Source of the DNA: a virus
IMG/VR virus record: IMGVR_UViG_3300048838_000199
Span: 1 to 56,969 of that record
DNA: 56,969 nt
Strand: one strand, 5' to 3'
Positions 24,338-31,970 of the stretch are shown here, piece after piece; within the stretch, counting starts at the first letter, position 1, and each line of letters opens with the position of its first letter. The notes beneath the pieces are model-generated. The model was not told the DNA's origin. It worked only from the letters and a program-made list of their open reading frames with translations, and did not search any database. The position numbers were made by a program, and so were the translations under genes.

Positions 24338-26116
24338 CTATTCTGTGGGGTTCTGGTCTGCCGGTGGCTGGTCCTGCGGATTCAGTGCCCTGTCGCGCGC
24401 TTGCGCAGCCGATGCCCTCAGCTGCTGGTTCGAGTCGTGGTTGGCCTTCAGCTGCGCCAGCTGCTCGGGGGTGACAGTCAGGCCGGCCCGCTGCATCAGC
24501 GTCGCCACCTGCTCGGGCAGCAGCTCGATGCCCAAGGCCGCCAGGTCGTCCAGGCCGACGGGGTTGCTGGGCTTTTCGCCAACGATGCGCTGGAACTCTG
24601 CGTCGGGGTCGTCCACACCCAGCAGCACCATGGCCGTCTCCCTGGCCCGCAGGCCCTTCTCGTACTGGGTGGTGATGGCTTCACGCTCGGCATCGGTCAG
24701 GGGGCCGCTGTTCACGTTCGCCTGGACGGTGGGCCGCAGGTTGTCGTACTTCGTCGCGCTGCCACTGAACAGCGCGCCGAGTTTGGCCAGCACAGCCAGC
24801 AGCCACCTGTACGCACCCTCGGCAGCCACCGTGGTGTCGCGCAGGCTTAACTCGAAGCCAGCGCGCAGGTGTACCCTCGATGCGCCCGATATGCTGCCAT
24901 CACCCTGGGCCAGCAGGTGCCCCTGCTTCGTTTCCATGTACATGGCCGCCCGATACTCGGCCAGCGTCGCCGTGTACGCCTCGGGGCTGCTCGGGTCCCT
25001 AAACCATGGCTTGGGTTCGGTGTATCCGGTGATCTTGCCGTCGTCGTCGCGCACCGGCTGGCCAGTCAGGTAAACCGTCGCGCCTGGGCCGCCTGGGTAC
25101 TTGTCCAGGGCCTTGAACACCTTGCCGCCCTTGCCGTCGTCCTCATACGTGCCCGGCAGCTGCGCGTTGGTGATGATGCGTTCCATAAATCCCGCGTTGG
25201 CGTTGTTGTTGCCCATGGCCGTCAGCGCGAAGTTCAGGCCGCGCTGCAGCTGCATCAGCTGGTCCGTCACGATCGGCTTGCCGTCCATGGTGTGCATCAG
25301 CAGCAGACCGCCCAGGTCCAGCTCTAACGGGGTCGACTCGGTCGTGCCCGTCCAGCTGCGCAGCACCGTCTTGGACTTCCTGCCGTTGCGCTCGGTGAAC
25401 TGCAGCTCCAGCCTGTCGACTGTCTGCTGGCCACCGCCCTGCTGGACCTTCTCAGACCACAGCACGTACGCACCCTGCGCCATGGTGTTCTTGTCGCACG
25501 CCGTGCCGCCCTTGTCGGGGTCCACCTTCTCGATGTACACCAGGTCCAGGGCCGCCTCCAGGTCCAGGCCGCTGGGGATGCCGCCCGATTCCAGCAGGCC
25601 GGGTGGAATGAACAGCCGCACGCTGCCCTTGCCCGTGGTGGCATAGTCGGCAGCTGCTTGCTGAATGAACTGGTGCGCGTTGCGCTTGTCTACCCAGTTC
25701 GTGATGGCCGCCTCGATCTCGGTAACCTCGGGGGCCTTGGCCGGCTTCTTGGCTTCCTTGCCAGGCTCTGGCACCTCGGGGCCTTCCTCGGCACCCTCTG
25801 GCGCGTTCAGGGGCACGAACTGCCAGCCAGGGGGCCGGCCCATCACCGCAGACACGTGCCGGTCCACAACCTCGGCCAGGACGTTGCTGCTGGTGAATGC
25901 CTTCTCTACCTTCAGCATGAACGCAGTAACATCTGCCGCCTTCGTGGTCAGTGGGTCAGGACTCGGCCCGCCCCAGCCAAGGCCGCCCTGCCAGTGGTCG
26001 CCCTGGTAGTACAGCAGGGCCTTCTTGCCCATGTCAGACAGCTGGCCGCCGGCTGCTGCCTTCACCGTGTTGATGTCCCACTGCCTGAATGGGGTGCCCG
26101 TCAGATACTGCGCCAT
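24338..26116 (-). CDS. Portal protein
   Basis: 592 residues from the ATG at 26116 (MAQYLTGTPFRQWD), which has CATAAT 6 nt upstream. Typical portal features are an N-terminal clip/wing part (YYQGDHWQGGLGWGGP), a VEKAFTSSNVLAEVVDRHVS stem, a DLVYIEKVDPD strand, and a C-terminal half with LRDTTVAAEGAYRWLLAVL and ITTQYEKGLRARETAM. It stands upstream of the MuF gene as in many phages, but four small or accessory genes intervene. It forms the dodecameric DNA gate. Confidence 0.8.
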   Translation of the reverse strand: MAQYLTGTPFRQWDINTVKAAAGGQLSDMGKKALLYYQGDHWQGGLGWGGPSPDPLTTKAADVTAFMLKVEKAFTSSNVLAEVVDRHVSAVMGRPPGWQFVPLNAPEGAEEGPEVPEPGKEAKKPAKAPEVTEIEAAITNWVDKRNAHQFIQQAAADYATTGKGSVRLFIPPGLLESGGIPSGLDLEAALDLVYIEKVDPDKGGTACDKNTMAQGAYVLWSEKVQQGGGQQTVDRLELQFTERNGRKSKTVLRSWTGTTESTPLELDLGGLLLMHTMDGKPIVTDQLMQLQRGLNFALTAMGNNNANAGFMERIITNAQLPGTYEDDGKGGKVFKALDKYPGGPGATVYLTGQPVRDDDGKITGYTEPKPWFRDPSSPEAYTATLAEYRAAMYMETKQGHLLAQGDGSISGASRVHLRAGFELSLRDTTVAAEGAYRWLLAVLAKLGALFSGSATKYDNLRPTVQANVNSGPLTDAEREAITTQYEKGLRARETAMVLLGVDDPDAEFQRIVGEKPSNPVGLDDLAALGIELLPEQVATLMQRAGLTVTPEQLAQLKANHDSNQQLRASAAQARDRALNPQDQPPADQNPTE

Positions 26117-26122
26117 GCACCG

Positions 26123-26128
26123 ATTATG
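26123..26128 (-). promoter_or_regulatory. -10 box for portal gene (leaderless type)
   Basis: CATAAT, 6 nt before the ATG at 26116. The block from ATG through the -10 is identical to the one before the DUF2460 tail gene (2180-2198). Confidence 0.5.
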
Positions 26129-26186
26129 GCGCAACAAAACGGGGCAGCCAGTCCATGCCAGCTGCCCCTGATTCGATGCCTGGCCG

Positions 26187-26555
26187 TTAGGCCATCGGGG
26201 GTACGTCGTATTCCAGCATGAACTCGCGCATGATGCGCGCCACCTGCGACAGCAGCCCGCTGATGGTGGTGGCTGCCGTGTGGCCCAGTTCCTCGATGGC
26301 CGTGGCCAGGACGTTGGCGCGCTGGTCCAGGTTGTTGCCGCCGGCCTTCAGGATGTCGGCATCCTGCCAGCTCTGGCCCTTGCCGCCCCAGGCCACGCCG
26401 AAGGTCGCACGGTCGTCGCCCATGACCTTGAAGTACACGCTGCCGCTTTTGCCTTGCTCGGTGATGAACGCCAGGGGCAGCTGCTGAATGGCGCGCGTCA
26501 GCTGCTCGGCTGTCAGGTCGTTGGTGATGATTCGGGTGGCTGTTGTGGTAACCAT
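26187..26555 (-). CDS. Hypothetical protein with leaderless start
   Basis: 122 residues from the ATG at 26555. It begins MVTTTATRIITNDL, like the zinc-finger gene at 20481. The rest is alpha/beta (LPLAFITEQGKSGSVYFKV, then NVLATAIEELGHTAATTI). It is a single-gene unit with its own promoter and an upstream terminator. No family recognised. Confidence 0.65.
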   Translation of the reverse strand: MVTTTATRIITNDLTAEQLTRAIQQLPLAFITEQGKSGSVYFKVMGDDRATFGVAWGGKGQSWQDADILKAGGNNLDQRANVLATAIEELGHTAATTISGLLSQVARIMREFMLEYDVPPMA

Positions 26556-26561
26556 GCCAGT

Positions 26562-26590
26562 GTTATACCACACCGTGCAGCACGATGCAA
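26562..26590 (-). promoter_or_regulatory. Leaderless promoter with operator (site S4)
   Basis: TTGCAT (26585-26590), 17-bp spacer with CGTGCTGCACGGTG, TATAAC (26562-26567), 6 nt to the ATG at 26555. It follows directly on a terminator. Confidence 0.7.
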
Positions 26591-26603
26591 TACCAAAACA
26601 CAG

Positions 26604-26641
26604 AAAAGGCAGGGGGCTGCCACAACACAGCACACCCTGCC
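26604..26641 (-). terminator. Intrinsic terminator
   Basis: Arms GGCAGGG/CCCTGCC, with an alternative inner hairpin GGCAG/CTGCC, followed on the minus strand by TTTTCTG. It ends the 31295-26655 group and precedes the S4 promoter. Confidence 0.7.
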
Positions 26642-26654
26642 CGGATAGAAGATT

Positions 26655-27017
26655 TTACTGCAGGCCGTGGACTTCCACGACGTCGTACTGGCCACGCAGG
26701 AACATCTGCCGATCGCGCTGGCAGCCGTCGCACACCAGGACGGTGTGGCACCTGGCACCGATGTATGTGGCTGCGTCGCTGTACGCTACCAGCTCGGTCG
26801 TGGCGTCCTCGATCTGGCACACCTCGCAGCAGTCGGGTACCTTGGGTGCGCACTGGCACTGCAGCCAGCACAGGCCGGCCAGGGCACCCGCGCCCGCCAG
26901 GTACCACCACCCTGCTGGGTCGTTGGGTTCAGTGGCGAAGGCCGCCAACATCAGCACCAACGCGCCAGCGAACGACAGCACGGCAGCCCGTGCGAACCAG
27001 ATGCGCGCGCTGTTCAT
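26655..27017 (-). CDS. Small membrane protein with cysteine-rich C-terminal domain
   Basis: 120 residues. Two N-terminal membrane segments: AAVLSFAGALVLMLAAFA (about 11-28) and WWYLAGAGALAGLCWL (about 37-52). A Cys-rich part follows (CQCAPKVPDCCEVCQIED, later CHTVLVCDGCQRD), a likely zinc site on one side of the membrane. The ATG overlaps the previous stop (ATGA). Function unknown; an inner-membrane exclusion role is one possibility. Confidence 0.65.
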   Translation of the reverse strand: MNSARIWFARAAVLSFAGALVLMLAAFATEPNDPAGWWYLAGAGALAGLCWLQCQCAPKVPDCCEVCQIEDATTELVAYSDAATYIGARCHTVLVCDGCQRDRQMFLRGQYDVVEVHGLQ

Positions 27018-27454
27018 CGGTCGCCACCAGGCCCTTCCAGAACGCCGGCCACAGCCGCCTCTTCTGGGTCGTAAGGCTTCACCACCAGGCTGGTGCCTTC
27101 CAGCAGCTCGGGCCGGCCCTGCACAGCCGCGAACAGCGCAGCGCGTGCGTCCTCGATGAACTCAAACGCAGCCCACTCGGTAGTCAGCCACCCCTCTGCG
27201 TTCATGCTTACACCGTGTGGGTGGGAATCCACCAGCACCAGGAACTGGGCCAGCGCGATGGCCATGGCCGAGTTCTGCGCGTCGTGCTTCTGCTTCCTGG
27301 CCAGCGTGGGGCCAGGCTGCCCGGTGCCGCTGCACTGCTGGCTGCCCGACTGGTGGGGCATCATCTTGCCGGTGGCGTCCACCGTGGCCTTGCGATGGCA
27401 CACGGGGCACCGTTCCTGCTGGCCTGGTATCTGCCGCATGTATGGCTGCCTCAC
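27014..27454 (-). CDS. Zinc-ribbon hypothetical protein
   Basis: 146 residues from a GTG at 27454 overlapping the GHKL gene stop (GTGA). N-terminal site QERCPVCHRKATVD with MMPHQ and QQCSG resembles a CxxC-H-C finger. The C-terminal half (AMAIALAQFLVLVDSHP, then WAAFEFIEDARAALFAAV) is helical. It is coupled to the GHKL-HExxH gene and may work with it, which is inference only. Confidence 0.6.
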   Translation of the reverse strand: MRQPYMRQIPGQQERCPVCHRKATVDATGKMMPHQSGSQQCSGTGQPGPTLARKQKHDAQNSAMAIALAQFLVLVDSHPHGVSMNAEGWLTTEWAAFEFIEDARAALFAAVQGRPELLEGTSLVVKPYDPEEAAVAGVLEGPGGDR

Positions 27455-28716
27455 TTGGACACCCCCAACACCGCCATGCCCAGCCGCCCGGCAATACCGT
27501 CCAGGGCATTCTCGAACGACAGGCTGGCATCGTGCGCGCCACTCATGAAGTGGGCCAGCTCGTGCAGGTACGTGCGCACCAGTTCCTGCTTGTTGCCTTC
27601 CAGGAACAGCTGGGCCGACAGCCACAGCACCATGTCGTCCAGGGCAGCCAGGCCCTTCAGTTCATCGGCCCGCACCTCGAATACCCGCACCGTCACCTTG
27701 GGGGCTGCGATGATCTTGTCCAGCTTGCGCAGCTCGGCCAGCTGCTTCCTGTACTTGCCGATCGGCAGGGCCTTCAGGTCGTACTGCGTGCTGGACACCG
27801 TGGCCGACGACGGCACGCCGGCCTTCAGCAGCGCACCGCGCAGGTCCCTGCTGTCCACTACCACCGGGGTGTATCCCTTGCGCGCTGCCACCTGGTCCAC
27901 TTCGCCGCCCATGGCCACCACCGCACGGTCGCCGTGCTTGTCCTCGAATGCCTGGGCCAGCGATTCCTTCAGCTGGTTGTCGACGTGGTAATCGCCGCAT
28001 GCGTCGGCCTCGATCGTTTCAGCGTGGCACAGCAGCTGCCTGGCGATGTCCACCGTGGCGTTGTCGCGCAGCCACTTGCCGATGGCCCAACCGACTTCAA
28101 ACTCTGACACCGTGGCCCTGTCCCTGTTCAGCGTCACACCTTCGCCGCTGATGTTCCAGTCCCAGATGGCCGTGCCCTTCATGGTCGTGATGTACACACC
28201 CTGAATGTAGACGCGCATGCCCTCTGCCTCTGCCCTCGGCATCGGCCCGATGGGGCACGCCGGCAGGATCCTGCCTTCCAACGCCCTGGCCACGTCCTGC
28301 ATGACCACGCTGGCCGTGAACCCTTCGCCGTTCTGTTCCTTGGTCACCTTGGCGTGCAGTGTTTCGGTGCCCATCACCTTCCTGAACAGGAACTCGATGG
28401 TGCTGTCTGGTGTGCGCAGCACGATCGTGCCGCCGGCACGGGTGGCTGCCAGTGCTGCCATCTTCGCGCCTTCACCGAACTGGCCGATGGTGGGGCCGCC
28501 TGGCCGCTTGGTGCCGTGGCCGACGATCAGCAGCTCGGCCAGCTCGGGCACCGTGTTCGTGCTGATGGTGATGGTGTCGCTGCCCTCGGCCTCGATGCGC
28601 ATGCCCTCGGGGTCTGCGTCGATGGCGTTGCATGCCAGTTCTCGTGCCACTTCCCACGCGCCCCAGTTGGGCACGTACGTCGGGGCCAGGTTCAGGTTGA
28701 TGTACTTGGGTTTCAT
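27451..28716 (-). CDS. GHKL ATPase with C-terminal HExxH metallopeptidase-like motif
   Basis: 421 residues from the ATG at 28716, with CGAGGAAA 8 nt upstream. The Bergerat ATP-binding fold is seen as WEVARELACNAIDAD (N-box E-N-x-x-D, about 22-35) and GHGTKRPGGPTIGQFGEG (G-boxes, about 66-84), then GTIVLRTPDSTIEFLF. The last 60 residues hold YLHELAHFMSGAHDAS (HExxH near 385), a zinc-protease motif. No transducer domain of topoisomerase type is obvious. It is two genes downstream of a Topo VI-A-like protein. ATP-driven substrate remodelling or proteolysis is possible. Confidence 0.75.
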   Translation of the reverse strand: MKPKYINLNLAPTYVPNWGAWEVARELACNAIDADPEGMRIEAEGSDTITISTNTVPELAELLIVGHGTKRPGGPTIGQFGEGAKMAALAATRAGGTIVLRTPDSTIEFLFRKVMGTETLHAKVTKEQNGEGFTASVVMQDVARALEGRILPACPIGPMPRAEAEGMRVYIQGVYITTMKGTAIWDWNISGEGVTLNRDRATVSEFEVGWAIGKWLRDNATVDIARQLLCHAETIEADACGDYHVDNQLKESLAQAFEDKHGDRAVVAMGGEVDQVAARKGYTPVVVDSRDLRGALLKAGVPSSATVSSTQYDLKALPIGKYRKQLAELRKLDKIIAAPKVTVRVFEVRADELKGLAALDDMVLWLSAQLFLEGNKQELVRTYLHELAHFMSGAHDASLSFENALDGIAGRLGMAVLGVSK

Positions 28717-28758
28717 GTTGTGGTTTCCTCGGTTCTGCGTCGTGGGCCGCGCCCCCAT

Positions 28759-29109
28759 TTACAGGGACACCGCCAGGCCGGTCACGGACTCGATCGTGCT
28801 GCGCAGCTGGTCTGCATACAGCCCGTCCAGTTCCTCGATGATGCGCACGTCCATGCCGCGAACCTTTAGGAAGGTCATGGTGTACGTGTCGCTGGGGTTC
28901 AGCGTCACCTTGATGATGCTTACCCGTCGGCAGCCCTTGATTCTGAAGCGAAGGAACGGGCCAGCCCCTTCCTTGGTGTCCAGCCCATACACGAACTCGT
29001 GCGCGCCGATCATGGCGCAGGCTTGTCTGCCGATCTGCTGCACTCTGATGGTTTCAGCGATCTGCTGCAGCTCAAAATCCGAATAGTGGCGTGGTGTTGT
29101 GGTTGCCAT
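28759..29109 (-). CDS. Conserved small phage protein, unknown
   Basis: 116 residues from the ATG at 29109 (MATTTPRHYSD), with TATAAC 6 nt upstream. The pattern ACAMIGAHEFVYG, then FLRFRIKG, then VSIIKVTLNPSDTYTMTFLK and GLYADQLRSTIESVTGL belongs to a small family common in phages and plasmids, with no known function. It lies between the TOPRIM and GHKL genes but has its own promoter. Confidence 0.75.
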   Translation of the reverse strand: MATTTPRHYSDFELQQIAETIRVQQIGRQACAMIGAHEFVYGLDTKEGAGPFLRFRIKGCRRVSIIKVTLNPSDTYTMTFLKVRGMDVRIIEELDGLYADQLRSTIESVTGLAVSL

Positions 29110-29115
29110 GTCAGT

Positions 29116-29145
29116 GTTATACCACAGCGTGCTGCATGATGCAAT
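29116..29145 (-). promoter_or_regulatory. Leaderless promoter with operator (site S5)
   Basis: TTGCAT, 17-bp spacer CATGCAGCACGCTGTGG, TATAAC (29116-29121), 6 nt to the ATG at 29109. Confidence 0.7.
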
Positions 29146-29154
29146 ACCAAAACG

Positions 29155-29188
29155 CAAAATAATCAGGGGCCGGTTCACCCAGCCCCTG
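29155..29188 (-). terminator. Intrinsic terminator
   Basis: Arms CAGGGGC/GCCCCTG (29164-29170 and 29182-29188), followed on the minus strand by ATTATTTTGCGTTTT. It lies after the TOPRIM gene and before promoter S5. Confidence 0.75.
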
Positions 29189-29199
29189 CGTCGTCGGCC

Positions 29200-30285
29200 T
29201 TAGTCGTCGGCCTTGTTGGGGTCGTCGTACACGTGGGCACAGTTCTGGCATTCCAGCTGGCCGGCCTCGGTGTACTGGACGCGCCGGCTGCCGCAGCTCG
29301 GGCACCCTGGCAGGTCCAACATGCCCACGAAGTCGCTGTCGTGCTTCATCAGGTCCACAATCGCGCCTATGCGCCCACGGTGCTGGTCTTGCTCGGCCAC
29401 GGCCTCGTGCCATAGGTCCATGTCCAGCTCGCGCTTGATTCCATCCTCGGCCAGCTGCGCCAGTACCCTCGGTTCCAGCGCGTCCAGCTCCCAGGATTCG
29501 CGCCCGTACCGCCTGATGTAGCCGCCGGCCCTGCTGTCGGTGATCTTGGCCGGGTTGGGTGGTGGGGCATACTGCTGAATCTGCGCCATGGTCAGTGCCA
29601 TGTGCCGCACGGTCAGCTTGTCGTTGCCGTCGTCGTCGGTTTCGTTGTAGCTGTACACCTTCTGGTCGCCCTTGTCGTATTCGCCCAGCTCGGTGAACAG
29701 CAGCAGCCGGTCCTCCACGTCGCGCACCATGTCGATGCCGCTGGGGTCGTGGTCGCCAAAGTACAGAATCACCACGCGCTTGTCGCTGTCCAGGGCATCA
29801 CGCAGCCGCTGGCCGTTCTCGTACATGGCCGACGCGCTGGAATACCCACGGTTGGAAGTGAAGGGCACGTCCCACCGCCTGCAGACGGGTTCCAAGACAC
29901 CCTCCAGGGCCGCCTTTTCCACCATCACCTCGACATGCACCGGCTGCCTGTCCCACAGTCGAATGCGGAACTGCTTGGCGCATGCCGCCACGATGTCTGC
30001 CGGGCTGTCCCAATGGGGGTTCTCGATCGTTTCACGGTTTCGGTCCTCGATCAGGTCCCAGTCGACCAGGCCGGCCAACCTCGCATCGGTCAGCAGGCTG
30101 CCGATGTTCTTGTACGACGTTTCCTTGTTGGGCAGGCCGTGGTGCGCCACCAGCTGGTAATAAACCTGCCGCAGGGATAGCCGGTACCCCTGCGCTGCAT
30201 AGCTGGTGCATATCTCGATGATCTTGCGCACCCACTTCAGGCTGTCAGGCTTGAAGTCCTTCTCGATGTAACAGTGCTTTGCCAT
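29200..30285 (-). CDS. Spo11/Topo VI-A-like protein with TOPRIM domain and zinc ribbon
   Basis: 361 residues. The N-terminal winged-helix part has LSLRQVYYQLV (Arg39, Tyr42, Tyr43), the R-x-x-Y-Y arrangement in which Spo11 and Topo VI-A carry the DNA-cleaving tyrosine. The TOPRIM domain has HVEVMVEKAALEGVL (Glu123) and VVILYFGDHDPSGIDM (Asp178, Asp180), the metal-binding E and DxD. The last 35 residues form a zinc ribbon (CPSCGSRRV, then CQNCAHVY). Small Topo VI-A homologues are known on mobile elements. It starts right after the stop of the previous gene. Activity would be DNA cleavage or relaxation. Confidence 0.7.
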   Translation of the reverse strand: MAKHCYIEKDFKPDSLKWVRKIIEICTSYAAQGYRLSLRQVYYQLVAHHGLPNKETSYKNIGSLLTDARLAGLVDWDLIEDRNRETIENPHWDSPADIVAACAKQFRIRLWDRQPVHVEVMVEKAALEGVLEPVCRRWDVPFTSNRGYSSASAMYENGQRLRDALDSDKRVVILYFGDHDPSGIDMVRDVEDRLLLFTELGEYDKGDQKVYSYNETDDDGNDKLTVRHMALTMAQIQQYAPPPNPAKITDSRAGGYIRRYGRESWELDALEPRVLAQLAEDGIKRELDMDLWHEAVAEQDQHRGRIGAIVDLMKHDSDFVGMLDLPGCPSCGSRRVQYTEAGQLECQNCAHVYDDPNKADD

Positions 30286-30801
30286 TTACTTCACTTCCTC
30301 GCAGTCTGCGCACGCTTCGTGCTGCTGCTTGCCATGGACGCACACGCCGCAGGCCGCTGGGTCCTCGTCTGCTGGCTTGGTCGTCGTTGCCTCGGTCACC
30401 AGGGCCTCGTATCCCTTGCTGCGCTCGGTGCTGGCCAGCTTCGTGGCCAGGTCGTGCCTGCCGCACCAGCCGGCCACCTTCCAAGGCCCTGCTGGGCAGC
30501 CATCGGCCCCTAAGTCGACAAGGGCCTGCAGCTTGTCCACCTGCTCGGTGTAGTGCGCCACCAGCTTGCCGTACGTCCAGCCCTTGGCCGATGACATGGC
30601 ATCAGGGCCGTGGTCGCGCACGTCGGCCTGGTTCATGGCCAGCCGCTCTGCGTTGTACTTCAGGTCCCTGGCTGCCTCTGCGTGGACCTTCTGGCCAGTC
30701 TTGCGTTCCCAGACTGCGTGCGTGTACGTCCTGTTCTCGCTGGTGCGCATGGCCACCTCACCCGTTGCCGGGTGGGTGGTGTAGAACTTCGTGCGTGCCA
30801 T
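30286..30801 (-). CDS. Hypothetical protein with C-terminal zinc finger
   Basis: 171 residues from the ATG at 30801 overlapping the previous stop (TAATG). N-terminal ARTKFYTTHPATGEVAMRTS, a helical middle (LVAHYTEQVDKLQALVDLG), WCGRHDLATKLA, and a C-terminal CGVCVHGKQQHEACADC cluster. It is directly upstream of the Topo VI-A-like gene, with touching codons, so both come from one mRNA. Confidence 0.65.
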   Translation of the reverse strand: MARTKFYTTHPATGEVAMRTSENRTYTHAVWERKTGQKVHAEAARDLKYNAERLAMNQADVRDHGPDAMSSAKGWTYGKLVAHYTEQVDKLQALVDLGADGCPAGPWKVAGWCGRHDLATKLASTERSKGYEALVTEATTTKPADEDPAACGVCVHGKQQHEACADCEEVK

Positions 30802-31295
30802 TACTTGGCACCTTCCAGCCAGGTCACCCTGTACAGGCCGTCCTTCTTGAATCTTCGGCACAGCACCCGCATCAGCGTGCTGGGGTTGTCGAATGCGACG
30901 CTGAACCACTCCATGCGGCTGGACCTGTGCGCCAGGTCATTCAATCGCGCCTGGAACTTGCTGGCCGTGTGAATGCTCAGGAAGTACCGGCTGTGGAATC
31001 CTTCGGCACCCTTGTCGCGCTTCGTGTGAAGGTGGCCGAGTTTGATGGAATCAGCCACCACCTGCACCGTGTTGATGCGTGGAATGGTCAGCTGGTACCC
31101 GTCGGCACAGGTCACTGTGAAGTGGCCAGGGTCGCAGCCTGCGCGCATCCATGCCGGTGCGCTCGTGTCCTCGATCGTGGCCACCTGCATGGCTTGGCCG
31201 TGGTGCATGAACACCATGCCCGGCTGCAGGTCGCGTGCGCTGATGATGCTGGTGCCGCCAGCTGCGGGGTTCTGGGTTGGGGTTGTGGTTCCCAT
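30801..31295 (-). CDS. Hypothetical protein, leaderless first gene of the TOPRIM unit
   Basis: 164 residues from the ATG at 31295 (MGTTTPTQNPAAGG), 7 nt after TATAAT. ISARDLQPGMVFMHHGQAMQ suggests a small SH3-like barrel. The C-terminal part (FQARLNDLAHRSSRMEW, then MRVLCRRFKKDG) is basic and could bind nucleic acid. It is the first gene of the 31295-29200 operon with the zinc-finger and TOPRIM genes. Confidence 0.65.
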   Translation of the reverse strand: MGTTTPTQNPAAGGTSIISARDLQPGMVFMHHGQAMQVATIEDTSAPAWMRAGCDPGHFTVTCADGYQLTIPRINTVQVVADSIKLGHLHTKRDKGAEGFHSRYFLSIHTASKFQARLNDLAHRSSRMEWFSVAFDNPSTLMRVLCRRFKKDGLYRVTWLEGAK

Positions 31296-31302
31296 GCACT
31301 GC

Positions 31303-31330
31303 ATTATACACAACATGCTGCACGATGCAA
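31303..31330 (-). promoter_or_regulatory. Leaderless promoter with operator (site S6)
   Basis: TTGCAT, 16-bp spacer CGTGCAGCATGTTGTG, TATAAT (31303-31308), 7 nt to the ATG at 31295. The upstream TTTTGGTATTGCATCGTGC block matches S2 and S4. Confidence 0.7.
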
Positions 31331-31341
31331 TACCAAAACAG

Positions 31342-31371
31342 CAAAATGGGCAGCATTTTACTGCCGCCCAT
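31342..31371 (-). terminator. Intrinsic terminator after endolysin gene
   Basis: Arms ATGGGCGGCAG/CTGCCCAT (small bulge) with an AT-rich loop, followed on the minus strand by TTTGCTGTTTT. Confidence 0.7.
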
Positions 31372-31396
31372 TCCTGCCGATTCCTTGCCTGGTCGT

Positions 31397-31945
31397 TTAA
31401 TCCAGGTCCACGAACCTGCTAAAGAACCCAGGGTCGCGCACGCGCTCGTACAGCCCGCCGCCGTCGCTCTGGCTTCCTGCCTTGCCCGCGCTGGTGTTGC
31501 CCTCGTACGTGCGCAGCTTGCCGCCGGCCAGGACCTGCGCCACGATGCCGATGTGCCCGGTGCCGTCCTCACGAACGAACAGGCACAGCCGGCCACGCGC
31601 TGGGGTGTTGCTCAGTCGGTTGTTGCTGCTGGCCCAGCTGCGCCACTGCGCCACGCGCGCGCTGTTCGGGTCGCCGGGGCCGATCGTAACACCGGCCACT
31701 TCACAAGCGAACTCGATGCTGGCCGCGCACCAGTTGTACTGCATGTTCCCACTCAGGCCGGTGGACGTCATGATGGCCGACACCCAGGGGCCTCGGTTGT
31801 TGCCGCCGACTTCGCGCACCTTGATGTCGTTGGCCAGGACTGACATGGCCAGCAGGACGCGCTCGCCTGCCTTCTTGGTCGCATAGTCGGGGTATCGCTG
31901 GCTCAGGATGGCCAGCACCTTCTGCTTCGCTTCTTGGGTCGTCAT
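31397..31945 (-). CDS. CHAP-type endolysin (peptidoglycan amidase/endopeptidase)
   Basis: 182 residues with AGGTGA just upstream of the ATG. The catalytic cysteine is in YNWCAASIEF (Cys73), the histidine in DGTGHIGIVAQV (about 131) and the polar third residue in YEGNTSAG (about 148), the C-H-N order of CHAP enzymes. There is no signal peptide or clear cell-wall binding domain. It lies 13 kb from the holin, in a nucleotide-metabolism neighbourhood rather than a lysis cassette. Confidence 0.75.
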   Translation of the reverse strand: MTTQEAKQKVLAILSQRYPDYATKKAGERVLLAMSVLANDIKVREVGGNNRGPWVSAIMTSTGLSGNMQYNWCAASIEFACEVAGVTIGPGDPNSARVAQWRSWASSNNRLSNTPARGRLCLFVREDGTGHIGIVAQVLAGGKLRTYEGNTSAGKAGSQSDGGGLYERVRDPGFFSRFVDLD

Positions 31946-31970
31946 GGTTTCACCTCGCGCCTAGTTTAGT

